DNA from: Peribacillus muralis
GTDB lineage: Bacteria > Bacillota > Bacilli > Bacillales > DSM-1321
Assembly (NCBI RefSeq): GCF_001645685.2
Contig: NZ_CP017080.1
Coordinates: 1,292,001-1,356,000, forward strand
Reading direction: 5' to 3'
DNA length: 64,000 bases
The notes beneath the pieces are model-generated. The model ran no database searches. It was not told the DNA's origin and was given only the letters and a program-made list of their open reading frames with translations. The stretch's first letter is position 1. Every line of letters starts with the position of its first letter. The position numbers and the translations under genes were made by a program. Positions 24,071 to 33,219 of this stretch are shown here, one piece after another.

Positions 24071-24311
24071 GTATTTTATTAAAAGGTATATAGCAGCTAA
24101 CAATAAAGCTCCAAAACTAGCAATTATATTACAAACCACAACATTTTCTCTTAATCCTTGCTCTAATCTGATAGGTTTTGTTTTCATTTATAATTTAAAT
24201 GTTGAGAATCGTCGGAAATTGTTAATATCTTTAGTGGGAAATATAGGATAGTATATATTTAGAACCATTTGGGACAACTTTGAAGGCTAAGCATGAGATG
24301 GAGGGATATAA

Positions 24312-24953
24312 GTGAGACAGACTTTAGACAAAATGAGCGGATTTTCATTATATGATGACATATCCATACTGGAATTAGTGCGTAAGGGTGATATCGATTC
24401 ATATGAATATTTGATAAGAAAATACCGAGGTTTAGTTCAAGCTAAAGCCAGGCAATATTTTTTGGTTGGAGCGGAAAAAGAGGATATTTTTCAGGAAGGT
24501 ATGATTGGTCTTTACAAAGCCATCCGTGATTTTAAATCGGACAAACAGAATTCATTCAAGAGCTTTGCCGAGCTTTGTATAAAAAGACAAATCATAACAG
24601 CAATTAAAACAGCCTCCCGCCAGAAACACACTCCCTTAAACTCCTATATCTCTTTGGACAAACCTATTTATGATGATGATTCGGAATATACACTGATTGA
24701 TAAACTACCAAGCAAAGTAATGGACCCGATAACCTTACTCATCGACAGGGAAAAAGCCATTGATATCGACTTGAAAATGTCGGAAATCCTTAGCGATTTA
24801 GAAAAGACCGTATTAGCTCTTTATATGGATGGTGAAACGTATCAAGAAATTTCATTGAAACTGGACATTCATGTTAAATCTATAGATAATGCCCTGCAAA
24901 GAACGAAAAAGAAACTTGGGAAATATCTAGACAATAGAGAACGGGTCGTATAA
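24312..24953 (+). CDS. SigH-type sigma factor paralog
   Basis: 213 aa, closely built like Spo0H (218 aa): region 2 LIRKYRGLVQAKARQYFLVG, EKEDIFQEGMIGLYKAIRDF, AELCIKRQIITAIKTASRQK, then NSYISLDKPIYDDDSEYTL. Region 4 is TVLALYMDGETYQEISLKLD with HVKSIDNALQRTKKKLGKYL. It would direct RNA polymerase to a SigH-like promoter set. The normal sigH lies in the secE/nusG region, so this is probably a second copy. It starts at GTG with GGAGGG before it. It lies in an accessory segment bounded by tRNA-derived repeats. Confidence 0.85.
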   Translation: MRQTLDKMSGFSLYDDISILELVRKGDIDSYEYLIRKYRGLVQAKARQYFLVGAEKEDIFQEGMIGLYKAIRDFKSDKQNSFKSFAELCIKRQIITAIKTASRQKHTPLNSYISLDKPIYDDDSEYTLIDKLPSKVMDPITLLIDREKAIDIDLKMSEILSDLEKTVLALYMDGETYQEISLKLDIHVKSIDNALQRTKKKLGKYLDNRERVV

Positions 24954-24961
24954 TGGAACCG

Positions 24962-25001
24962 AAGGAAACAGGATGGAGGCCTTCGTCCTTTTTCCTTTTT
25001 T
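24962..25001 (+). terminator. Terminator of the SigH-like gene
   Basis: Twelve-bp arms (24962-24973 and 24986-24997) with one mismatch, then TTTT. Confidence 0.7.
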
Positions 25002-25057
25002 GAGCAATCAGCTTTTCTTTACCTTTATTCTATACAGTTAACGTTTGAGTAACATGA

Positions 25058-25079
25058 AATCCCTCACAGGGCAGCAACT
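25058..25079 (+). repeat. Partial copy of the tRNA-Val 3' end
   Basis: Matches 22541-22562 at 20 of 22 positions in the same orientation, 2.5 kb away. It could be the far attachment site of a small integrated element or the remnant of a second tRNA gene. Confidence 0.5.
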
Positions 25080-25111
25080 GCCAAGGATTCAATCTTTTAA
25101 CTGGACAGTGT

Positions 25112-25144
25112 AAGGGGACAGTCATAAATGAAGTCCCCTTTTAT
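25112..25144 (+). terminator. Terminator-like hairpin
   Basis: Arms AAGGGGAC (25112-25119) and GTCCCCTT (25133-25140), then TTT. No gene is directly upstream. Confidence 0.5.
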
Positions 25145-25183
25145 GATGTATTACGGTTATGTAGTTTATATTGTTCCATGAAA

Positions 25184-25508
25184 TCACCTGCATACAAGCT
25201 TGTTATACTGAAGCAATAATAGGAGGAAAAGGGGTAACGTACCCAATAAAGGACCTCCGAAAGCAAGGTAAGCTTCTTGGTTAGCGTTCTTCTTTAAGGA
25301 TAATTAATGCTCCGACAAACGGGATGAAAATGGCATTGGCTGTTTTGATGCCTATTCTCCTAGCAGCAAATAAATGTCCCATTTCATGGATGTAGGCATA
25401 CGCTCCTAATGAAACGAAAATAGAAATCTGGGATCCCACCTTTGCTATTTTCAATAGTGCAAACAACTTCCTAGGAAAAATAACCCGATCGCCCCAAAAC
25501 TTAACCAT
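25184..25508 (-). pseudogene. Broken M50 (site-2 protease family) peptidase
   Basis: The reading frame has the metalloprotease motif IHEMGHLFAARRIGIKTA and FIPFVGALIILKEE, then stops at 25281. Shifting by one base continues the family sequence as NQEAYLAFGGPLLGTLPLFL, up to a stop at 25184-25186, so there is a frameshift. The family normally also has a further membrane segment before HEMGH and a long C-terminal region with a second zinc-site motif, and both are missing. It is a remnant, not a working protease. The adjoining minus-strand frame 25511-25828 matches nothing I know and lacks a ribosome site. Confidence 0.75.
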
Positions 25509-26051
25509 CCTTAATCGATTTGGATTCTTCCAAAATGCCCTCCTGATAGTAAAGGGGAAACAGGTGCCACCTTTATTGATTCAACCTCTTTTAATATCTT
25601 TATTTTATCGTATTGTTTCTTTACCTTTTTGGCGATTTTTTCTAAAATATCAGCTTTCAAGCTATACATTATTTTCAAAGCTGTTGATGATTCGGAAGGT
25701 AATGAATTAGTCCCTGTAAAAGAAGGACTATAGGCTGGATTTGGGCTCTTTTTTTGTATATTTGGTTTTCTGTAAAGACGCACAAAGACAGTAGGTGATG
25801 ATGTCGTTCGTTGCATGACTTCAGCCACTTTGGTACACTATGCAGAAGTGCATGTCACTTTGATGGGGAGCACATCATGTCCCAGTTTTATAAGTGTTCT
25901 TGGACTTTTGATTTTGATTTTTATGACAAATTAAATATGTAAAAAAGCGTTTCTAAGGAAAAATCATATGTTCCCTCATACAGCAGGCGTGTATGGGGGG
26001 CTTATATTTTATAGGTTTTTTGTCTGGATAGCTTTACAGTAGGAGGAACCG

Positions 26052-26789
26052 ATGAACAATTACAAGCTGACCATTCAATATGATGGCGGACGCTATAGAG
26101 GCTGGCAACGGCTCGGCGATAGTGATGATACGATTCAGGGGAAAATAGAAAATGTATTGACGGAAATGGCAGGGAAGAAGATAGAAATCATCGGATGCAG
26201 CAGAACGGATGCCGGTGTCCATGCTTTTGCCCAGATTGCCAATTTCAAGATTGATGGAAAGTTGACGGAAGCTGAAATTATGAACTATTTGAATAGATAT
26301 TTGCCCCAAGATATCAGCATCACAGAGGTTATGTTAGTTCCTGATCGTTTTCATGCCCGTTATAATGCTAAGGACAAGACCTATTTGTATAAGATCTGGA
26401 ACGAGCGATATACGAATCCGTTCATGAGGAAGTACAGTATGCATGTTGAGGAAAAGCTGGATATAGAAAAAATGAAAAGAGCGTGTCAATATTTTATCGG
26501 TGCGCATGATTTTACTGCTTTTTCGAATGCAAAGTCCAAGAAGAAATCAATGGTGCGTGAAATATATGTTATTGATATCGAGGAAAATGCCGGCTTCATC
26601 GAAATTAGTGTGCGTGGGGATGGTTTTCTTTATAATATGGTTAGGAAAATGGTCGGGACGCTGATAGAGGTCGGGCTGGGTGAAATTGACGCTGAGCAAA
26701 TCCCGGGCATTCTGGAGTCGAAAGAAAGAATCCAAACGGGCCGTATGGCTGATGCAGCCGGGTTGTATTTGGTGAAGGTTGATTTTTAG
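26052..26789 (+). CDS. truA: tRNA pseudouridine synthase A (TruA)
   Basis: 245 aa. The catalytic aspartate is in GCSRTDAGVHAFAQIANF; other signatures are YDGGRYRGWQR at the start, RYLPQDISI, RFHARYNAKDKTYLYKI and GDGFLYNMVRKMVGTLIEV. It converts uridine to pseudouridine at positions 38-40 of tRNA anticodon arms. AGGAGG precedes the ATG. Bacilli usually carry truA in the ribosomal protein cluster, so this is probably a second copy. It stands alone between the accessory segment and the PfpI gene. The gap 25829-26051 holds nothing recognised. Confidence 0.9.
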   Translation: MNNYKLTIQYDGGRYRGWQRLGDSDDTIQGKIENVLTEMAGKKIEIIGCSRTDAGVHAFAQIANFKIDGKLTEAEIMNYLNRYLPQDISITEVMLVPDRFHARYNAKDKTYLYKIWNERYTNPFMRKYSMHVEEKLDIEKMKRACQYFIGAHDFTAFSNAKSKKKSMVREIYVIDIEENAGFIEISVRGDGFLYNMVRKMVGTLIEVGLGEIDAEQIPGILESKERIQTGRMADAAGLYLVKVDF

Positions 26790-26867
26790 ACCGAATACGT
26801 TGTTAAAAAATCGAAGAAACAGGGAAGAATGATAAAGTTGAACAGCACGAAGGAAGGGGAGGTTTTC

Positions 26868-27392
26868 ATGAGATTAGCTGGAAAGAAAATTATCAGTCTT
26901 GTGCACCATGATTTTGAGGATTTAGAGCTTTGGTACCCGATCCTACGATTGAAAGAAGAGGGTGCGACCGTTCATCTTGCTGGAGAGAAGGCGAATGAAA
27001 CATACATGGGGAAATATGGTGTACCCGCCGTATCCGATTATGCGTATGGGAGCATTAAAGCGGAAGATTATGATGCGATTCTCGTACCGGGCGGTTGGGC
27101 CCCTGACAAAATTCGCCGGTTCCCTGAAGTGATTTCACTTATCCAAAGCATGGAAGAAACGAAAAAACCGATCGGGCAAATTTGTCATGCGGGCTGGGTG
27201 TTAATCTCAGCAAAAATCTTAGCTGGCAAGAAAGTAACAAGTACGCCTGGCATCAAGGATGATATGGAAAATGCCGGAGCTACATGGATTGACGAAGCTG
27301 TCGTCGTCGATGGAAACCTTGTATCAAGCAGACGCCCGCCTGATCTGCCGGATTACTTAAGGGAATTGATAACCGTGATAGAACAACGTTGA
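26868..27392 (+). CDS. DJ-1/PfpI family protein
   Basis: 174 aa, the usual size. The nucleophile cysteine is in GQICHAGWVLISA, the nucleophile-elbow pattern of PfpI/YfkM/YraA-type proteins. YDAILVPGGWAPDKIRRF precedes it and ATWIDEAVVVDGNLVSSRRP with DLPDYL follows. Such proteins are linked to stress and deglycase or protease activity; the exact activity is uncertain. I start at ATG 26868 after GGGGAGG; an in-frame start 39 nt upstream has no ribosome site. A strong terminator follows. Confidence 0.9.
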   Translation: MRLAGKKIISLVHHDFEDLELWYPILRLKEEGATVHLAGEKANETYMGKYGVPAVSDYAYGSIKAEDYDAILVPGGWAPDKIRRFPEVISLIQSMEETKKPIGQICHAGWVLISAKILAGKKVTSTPGIKDDMENAGATWIDEAVVVDGNLVSSRRPPDLPDYLRELITVIEQR

Positions 27393-27400
27393 TCGAATTC

Positions 27401-27448
27401 AAACTGAAGGCAAACCCGAGGAAAAGGGGGTTTGCCTTCAGTTTTTTT
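27401..27448 (+). terminator. Terminator of the PfpI gene
   Basis: Seventeen-bp perfect arms (27401-27417 and 27428-27444), then more T. Confidence 0.88.
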
Positions 27449-27582
27449 CTTTATGAAAAGTCCTAATGTTCATGCAACGACCAACATACGTGAAATGAAA
27501 ATACATGGATATGTTTACTTAGTATCGAATATGAAGGTTTTCCGAATAATAGTATCAAAATACTTATGCACGGGGGTATATT

Positions 27583-29685
27583 TTGAGAAATATTCGGGAG
27601 ATATTCGTGGACGATTTAAAAAGCATTTATAAAAATTTCTTTGTTTGCATCGTGCTTGTTTTCCTGATGCTCATCCCGTCCATTTATGCGTGGTTCAATA
27701 TTGTCGCCTCTTGGGATCCTTATGGAAACACGGAAGGAATTCTTGTAGGGGTTTCCAATAATGATAAAGGTGCCGAGTTGAATGGTAAATCGGTTAACTT
27801 AGGCAATGAAGTCATAGAGGGGTTAAAGGGGAATAAGGATTTAGGCTGGAGATTCACATCGGAAAAGAATGCCGTTGCAAAGGTGAAGAAAGGGGATTAT
27901 TACGCAACGATCGTCATCCCTGAAAATTTTTCCGAGCATATTGCGACCATCATGACCGATGAACCTATGAAAGCGGAGATTGATTACTATGTTAATGAAA
28001 AAATCAATTCCATCGCCCCTAAAATTACAGCAGCAGGAGCTAACACCATCGTCGATAATGTAAGCAAAAGCTTTGTTAAGTCGGCTAGTGGCAGTATCCT
28101 GGAAATCTTTAATGAATTGGGCATCACGTTGCAAAATGAATTGCCGACCATTCAGAAGATGAAGAATATGGTGTATTTATTGGAGGGAGAACTTCCAGAG
28201 CTTGAACAAAATCTGAAAATCGTACAAACACACGTAAAGAGGGCAGAAGAAATCATTAACAAGGTCAATGAAGGCTTGGAATCGATACAAGGGATAACAT
28301 CGCAGAAAGATGAATTGGTATCTGGCGTTTCTGGTTATGTAGACTCAACCAAGCAGGCGTTCGAAGAAATCCATCCACTCTTGAAAAATGATATTGCGAA
28401 AATGAGGAGCGATAATGAAACGATCTTAGTGCTTGCGAGTAGGGTAACAGATCAGGATTTGACTAGCGATGAGGTAAATCAGTTAGTTGAACAAGGCAGA
28501 ACGCAAATAAATAAAGAACTCTACCTTTTGGACAGCATGTTTGACTTATTGGTGAGTGTTAATCAATTTAGCGAAAAAGACCGGCTTCAGCCAGAAATAA
28601 AGCTAGTGGATGGTTTACGTGATAATGCTTCCGGCCAGCTTCAAGCGCTGAATGACCATTCTTTCGATTCACTTAGAGTTCTTGGTGATAATAATGATCA
28701 AGTCTTGGAAAGCCTCCAGGCTACCTTTTCCAATGATACAGGATCAAAAATCGATGAAATCTGGATGGAAGCGAATTCCATTTTACAAAAAGCCAAACTT
28801 ACGCTTGAGGAAGGCAGTCAGGTTCTTCCTGAAGTGAAGGGATTATTGAATGAGACCAATGGAAAGTTGGCGGACCACAAGGGAGATATCGATAAGTTAC
28901 AGGAAAAGTTTCCGGAAATCCAAGCAAAAATCAAGGCGCTCGCTTCTAAAATGAGAGAAATCGATAAGTCTTACAATATGAAGGAAGTCATTAATTTCCT
29001 AAGGAATGATATTGAACAAGAAAGTGAATTTTTCTCGGAGCCGGTACTGCTCAATAAACATAGTTTATTTCCCATTCCGAATTATGGGTCTGCCATGTCC
29101 CCCTTCTTCACGGCACTGTCCTTATGGGTGGGCGGGACCATACTGATTTCCATGCTTAGCGTGAGCGTCTCGCAAAAAAACTACAGTCCATATCAAATTT
29201 ATATCGGCAGATACCTCATATTCTTCATCATTGGTTTGATGCAGTCTTTAGCCGTTTCCATCGGAAACCTTTTCCTGATTGATGTATATGCAGTGGATAA
29301 ATTCGAGTACGTCATGTTTTCCATCTTGATAAGTACGGTATTTACATTGATGGTCTATACCTTCGTCTCGGTTCTGGGGAATGTCGGGAAAGGGATTAGC
29401 GTAGTCCTGATGGTGCTTCAAATATCAGGTTCGGGAGGCACTTTCCCCATTCAAGTAACACCGCCGTTTTTTCAACATATCAACCCTTTTCTGCCTTTCA
29501 CCTATGCCGTCAGCTTACTTCGTGAATCGGTTGGGGGGATAACCTGGAGTGTAGCTGGCAAGGATATATTCATCTTATTCATCTATTTATTACTGACGAT
29601 CGGCTTCGGCATCATTTTGAAAAAGCCATTGCACGAAAGAACGCAAAAGATGAAGGATAAACTATATGGAAGCAGGATTTTCTAG
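27583..29685 (+). CDS. yhgE: YhgE/Pip domain membrane protein (ABC-2-like)
   Basis: 700 aa. The N-terminal membrane helix with MLIPSIYAWFNIVASWDPYGNT is the YhgE/Pip signature. A long extracytoplasmic region follows (about 45-490), rich in coiled coil. Then about six helices from residue 505 include FFTALSLWVGGTILISML, SGSGGTFPIQVTPPFFQHINP and FTYAVSLLRESVGG. Family members act as phage receptors (Pip) or with type VII secretion; the role here is unknown. Start is TTG 27583, six bases after GGGGG. It is followed directly by the repeat array at 29735. Confidence 0.9.
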   Translation: MRNIREIFVDDLKSIYKNFFVCIVLVFLMLIPSIYAWFNIVASWDPYGNTEGILVGVSNNDKGAELNGKSVNLGNEVIEGLKGNKDLGWRFTSEKNAVAKVKKGDYYATIVIPENFSEHIATIMTDEPMKAEIDYYVNEKINSIAPKITAAGANTIVDNVSKSFVKSASGSILEIFNELGITLQNELPTIQKMKNMVYLLEGELPELEQNLKIVQTHVKRAEEIINKVNEGLESIQGITSQKDELVSGVSGYVDSTKQAFEEIHPLLKNDIAKMRSDNETILVLASRVTDQDLTSDEVNQLVEQGRTQINKELYLLDSMFDLLVSVNQFSEKDRLQPEIKLVDGLRDNASGQLQALNDHSFDSLRVLGDNNDQVLESLQATFSNDTGSKIDEIWMEANSILQKAKLTLEEGSQVLPEVKGLLNETNGKLADHKGDIDKLQEKFPEIQAKIKALASKMREIDKSYNMKEVINFLRNDIEQESEFFSEPVLLNKHSLFPIPNYGSAMSPFFTALSLWVGGTILISMLSVSVSQKNYSPYQIYIGRYLIFFIIGLMQSLAVSIGNLFLIDVYAVDKFEYVMFSILISTVFTLMVYTFVSVLGNVGKGISVVLMVLQISGSGGTFPIQVTPPFFQHINPFLPFTYAVSLLRESVGGITWSVAGKDIFILFIYLLLTIGFGIILKKPLHERTQKMKDKLYGSRIF

Positions 29686-29734
29686 GTGCATTGAAAGGTG
29701 CAGGCTTGTAAAGAATTTTCTCGACCAATGTAAA

Positions 29735-30690
29735 GGCCGAATAATACCAGTCAAGGCCGAAATAATCGAAACAAGGACGAAATACTCCAATGTAGGCCGA
29801 ATTAATAGCAGTCAAGGCCGGATTAATCGAAACAAGGACGAAATACTCCAATGTAGGCCGAATTAATAGCAGTCAAGGCCGGATTAATCGAAACAAGGAC
29901 GAAATACTCCAATGTAGGCCGAATTAATAGCAGTCAAGGCCGGATTAATCGAAACAAGGACGAAATACTCCAATGTAGGCCGAATTAATAGCAGTCAAGG
30001 CCGAAATAATCGAAACAAGGACGAAATACTCCAATGTAGGCCGAATAATACCAGTCAAGGCCGAAATAATCGAAACAAGGACGAAATACTCCAATGTAGG
30101 CCGAATTAATAGCAGTCAAGGCCGGATTAATCGAAACAAGGTCGGGAAAATTCAATGTAGGCCGAATTAATCCCAGTATAGGCCGAAATAATCGAAACAA
30201 GGACGAAAAAATCCAACGTGGGATGAATTAATAGCAGTCAAGGCCGGATTAATCGAAACAAGGTCGGGAAAATTCAATGTAGGTCGAATTAATCCCAGTA
30301 TAGGCCGAATTAATCGAAACAAGGACGAAAAAATCCAATGTAGGTCGAATTAATAGCAGTCAAGGCCGGATTAATCGAAACAAGGTCGGGAAAATTCAAT
30401 GTAGGCCGAATAATACCAGTCAAGGCCGAAATAATCGAAACAAGGACGAAATACTCCAATGTAGGCCGAATTAATAGCAGTCAAGGCCGGATTAATCGAA
30501 ACAAGGTCGGGAAAATTCAATGTAGGTCGAATTAATAGCAGTCGAGGCCGGATAAATCGAAACAAGGACGAAATACTCCAATGTAGGTCGAATTAATAGC
30601 AGTTCAGACCGGATTAATCGAATCCAGGTCGGAAAAATCCAACGTGGGATGAATGAATCCCAGTATAGGCCGAATTAATCCAGTCCAAGG
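29735..30690. repeat. Tandem array, 15 units of 60-61 bp made of three GGNCG modules
   Basis: Unit starts lie at 29735, 29795, 29856, 29917, 29978, 30039, 30099, 30160, 30221, 30282, 30343, 30404, 30464, 30525 and 30586, with a partial unit from 30647. Each unit has three related modules of 20-21 bp that begin GGNCG: type A GGCCGAATTAATAGCAGTCA, type B GGCCGGATTAATCGAAACAA, and type C either GGACGAAATACTCCAATGTA or GGTCGGGAAAATTCAATGTA. Units 1-6 share one C type; units 7-11 alternate, suggesting duplication of 122-bp dimers. It fills the gap between convergent yhgE and nrnA. The frames across it are artefacts of the period. Function unknown. Confidence 0.92.
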
Positions 30691-30723
30691 AATATACAAG
30701 CACGACGTGGTAGGGGCTCCCTG

Positions 30724-31662
30724 TTATGGACAGACTTTGTCCAATGCTTGGATTACCTGATCTACCTCTTCCCACGAATAGATGGAAGCACCGGAAGCAA
30801 ATGGATGCCCTCCGCCATTGAATTGGCGTGCCACTGAGTCGATGGGGGTATTCCGTGAACGAATCCTGACACGGATGTTGGCAGGATATTCAATGAAAAA
30901 AGCCCAGATCTTGTTCGCTCTGACAGTTGATAGCGTATTAATCAAATTCGAAGCTTCGTTTCGGTCTATGTTATATAATTTCAGCAAATCCTCGGTAATG
31001 ATGAAGTAAGCAACTCCTTTATCCGTTACCTTGAAGCTCATGAGAATGTCTTTTTGAAGCCTGGAAGAGTTTTTCGACTTTACCTGGAGGAAGTTATGGA
31101 TGCGCTCCGGTTGAAAATCATAAGCTCGTAAGCGTGAAACCACTTTTAATGTCCGTGGAGTGATATTTCCATTCATGAAATTACCAGTATCACTAAGTAT
31201 CCCTGTATAAAAGGATTTAGCCGTTTCTTTATTCATCGCAAAATCATCTGGAAATTCCAAGCACAAATCCGTAAGCATTTCACTTGCAGAACTATAGGAA
31301 GCGTCAACCCAAGAGAGGTCGCCAAATGGCTCGTAATCGTGGTGATGGTCGATTTTAATCAGCTTTTCACCTAAACAAAAGCGGGAATCACTAATTCTTG
31401 AAAGATTGGCAGTGTCACAAACTATCACTAAGGAGCCTTGATATTTTTTATCGGGGATGACATCCATTTTACCGATGAAATTAAGTTTATCGACCTCCTC
31501 ACCTACTGCAAAGATTTCCTTTGACGGGAAGGACTGTTTCAGAAAGTGCTGTAATCCGACTTGTGAACCGAGGGCATCCGGGTCCGGATTGACATGGCGA
31601 TGAATGATGATGGTCGAATATTTCTTGATGGTTTCCACTATTTCTTTTTTTATCTTTTCCAT
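30724..31662 (-). CDS. nrnA: NrnA (YtqI), oligoribonuclease/pAp phosphatase
   Basis: 312 aa DHH/DHHA1 phosphoesterase. Motifs are IIIHRHVNPDPDALGSQ at the start, LVIVCDTANLSRISD, KIDHHHDYEPFGD (DHH), ILSDTGNF, and the C-terminal FNGGGHPFASGASI (DHHA1). It degrades nano-RNAs from the 5' end and dephosphorylates 3',5'-pAp in the cytosol. GGGAG precedes the ATG. It converges with yhgE across the repeat array. Confidence 0.93.
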   Translation of the reverse strand: MEKIKKEIVETIKKYSTIIIHRHVNPDPDALGSQVGLQHFLKQSFPSKEIFAVGEEVDKLNFIGKMDVIPDKKYQGSLVIVCDTANLSRISDSRFCLGEKLIKIDHHHDYEPFGDLSWVDASYSSASEMLTDLCLEFPDDFAMNKETAKSFYTGILSDTGNFMNGNITPRTLKVVSRLRAYDFQPERIHNFLQVKSKNSSRLQKDILMSFKVTDKGVAYFIITEDLLKLYNIDRNEASNLINTLSTVRANKIWAFFIEYPANIRVRIRSRNTPIDSVARQFNGGGHPFASGASIYSWEEVDQVIQALDKVCP

Positions 31663-31779
31663 TTTACCATCTCCCTATAATGCTTTCGTTCCTATCAGTA
31701 TCATCACATGCATCAAGGATAAAGGCAATTCGAATAAGCTTCACCATGCGTCTTCCGGAAATATTAGAAAACATTATTG

Positions 31780-31808
31780 TTGAAAGATTCGAATAATTAG
31801 CTTATACT
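31780..31808 (+). promoter_or_regulatory. SigA-type promoter for the CoA-transferase operon
   Basis: TTGAAA (31780-31785), 17 nt, then TATACT (31803-31808). It is about 210 nt before the first gene; the rest of the 31663-32020 gap shows no gene and no riboswitch I recognise. Confidence 0.6.
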
Positions 31809-32020
31809 TAATTTACCAAACCGAGGACAGCAAGCTGCATACCTTGCTGCATGGCCGGCTTGACATAAAACTGGAATTCATAAAAATTGACTTGGTTCAC
31901 TTGATCTTCCTTTGCAGGAGGACAGTGCGTGGATAAGAGTCAGTGAAACGTTCAATGTGATGACATTGTTTGTTTTACTGGCTCTTTTTGTGTATTTCGG
32001 TATTTGAAAGGGGTGAAGGT

Positions 32021-33208
32021 ATGAGCGGAGCTTTGGAAGGAGTCAGGATCATCGATGTATCCCGGGTTTTGGCAGGGCCGTTTTGTTCGATGATTCTGGG
32101 TGATTTGGGAGCGGAAGTGATTAAAATTGAACATCATCAATCAGGTGATGAAACGAGAGGCTGGGGCCCTCCGTTCGCCCAGGGGGAAAGTGCCTACTAT
32201 TTATGCGCCAATCGAAATAAGCAAAGCATGACATTGAATTTAAAGTCTGAGCAAGGAAAAGAGATATTTCGAGAGTTGGTCTCATCCGGGGACATAGTGA
32301 TTCAAAATTTCAAGACCGGTACGTTGGAAAAAATGGGGTTAGGTTATGAAGATTTAAAGGAATTCAATCCACAACTGATCATGGCCTCGATTACGGGGTT
32401 TGGCTTAACAGGCCCTTATAAAGATTTGCCGGGCTATGATTATATCATTCAGGCGATGAGCGGGTTGATGAGCATCACCGGAGAGAAGGGTGGAGAGCCC
32501 GTGAAAGTCGGTGTGGCCATAGCCGATATCTTGACGGGCTTGTATACATGCATCGGCATTTTATCAGCCCTGCATCATCGGAATGAATCGGGGCAAGGGC
32601 AGGAAATTGATATTTCGTTAATGGACTGTCAGGTTTCTTCGCTAGTGAATGTGGCTAGTAACTATTTATTCAATGGCCTGCCACCAGAGCGTATGGGAAA
32701 CCAGCATTCTAATATCGTTCCATATCAAACGTTTCGTACAAGCGATGGAGAGCTAGTCGTGGCGGTAGGGAATGATGAGCAATTCAGTCGGTTCGCGGCT
32801 GTTATTGGCAGTCCTGAGTTAGCGGAACAGCAACGGTTTAAGCATAATGAGAAGCGTTTACTGAACAAGGAAGAATTAATCCCGATTTTGGAAGATTCAT
32901 TGAAAAGAAAGACAAAAAAAGAGTGGAAAGTGCTGTTGGATGATGCTGGGATACCGAACGGTCCAATTAATGATATAGCAGAGATGTTCGAGGATCCACA
33001 AATCAGCGCCAGAGGCATGCTTATGGCAATGGACCATCCGACCATTGCGGACTTGAGAATGGTCGGATCGCCATTGAACCTATCAAAAACGCCGGTCACG
33101 ATGAGGAAGCACCCGCCTCTGTATGGGGAGCATACCGATGCCATTTTGGTTGAAATGGGATACGATCCCGTTCAAATCGAGAAATTCAAGCAAAATAAAA
33201 TTATCTAG
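32021..33208 (+). CDS. CoA-transferase family III (CaiB/BaiF)
   Basis: 395 aa. GVRIIDVSRVLAGPFCSMIL, LGDLGAEVIKIE, then NRNKQSMTLNLKSEQG mark the family; VKVGVAIADILTGLYTC carries the aspartate used as the acyl acceptor. It moves CoA between organic acids in the cytosol. Start ATG 32021 has GGGGTGAAGG upstream; a longer frame has no such site. It is first in an operon with an acyl-CoA dehydrogenase (11-nt gap) and a DUF3870 gene, suggesting activation then oxidation of one carboxylic acid. The substrate is not readable. Confidence 0.9.
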   Translation: MSGALEGVRIIDVSRVLAGPFCSMILGDLGAEVIKIEHHQSGDETRGWGPPFAQGESAYYLCANRNKQSMTLNLKSEQGKEIFRELVSSGDIVIQNFKTGTLEKMGLGYEDLKEFNPQLIMASITGFGLTGPYKDLPGYDYIIQAMSGLMSITGEKGGEPVKVGVAIADILTGLYTCIGILSALHHRNESGQGQEIDISLMDCQVSSLVNVASNYLFNGLPPERMGNQHSNIVPYQTFRTSDGELVVAVGNDEQFSRFAAVIGSPELAEQQRFKHNEKRLLNKEELIPILEDSLKRKTKKEWKVLLDDAGIPNGPINDIAEMFEDPQISARGMLMAMDHPTIADLRMVGSPLNLSKTPVTMRKHPPLYGEHTDAILVEMGYDPVQIEKFKQNKII

Positions 33209-33219
33209 GAGGAATATGG

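Noticed and set aside
23888..24187. 99-aa reverse-strand frame with a hydrophobic segment
   Set aside because: It overlaps the XRE gene and crosses a strong hairpin terminator, and no ribosome site precedes it.
25511..25828. 105-aa reverse-strand frame
   Set aside because: GTG start without a ribosome site, no recognisable motif, adjacent to a pseudogene; probably decayed sequence.
29985..30565. Reverse-strand open frames with repeated FRPCFDYFGLDWYYSAYIGV-type peptides
   Set aside because: They are direct translations of the 61-bp tandem repeats, have no ribosome sites, and the frame changes where units are 60 bp long.
29735..30690. CRISPR array
   Set aside because: The whole 61-bp unit repeats; there are no unique spacers and no cas genes nearby.
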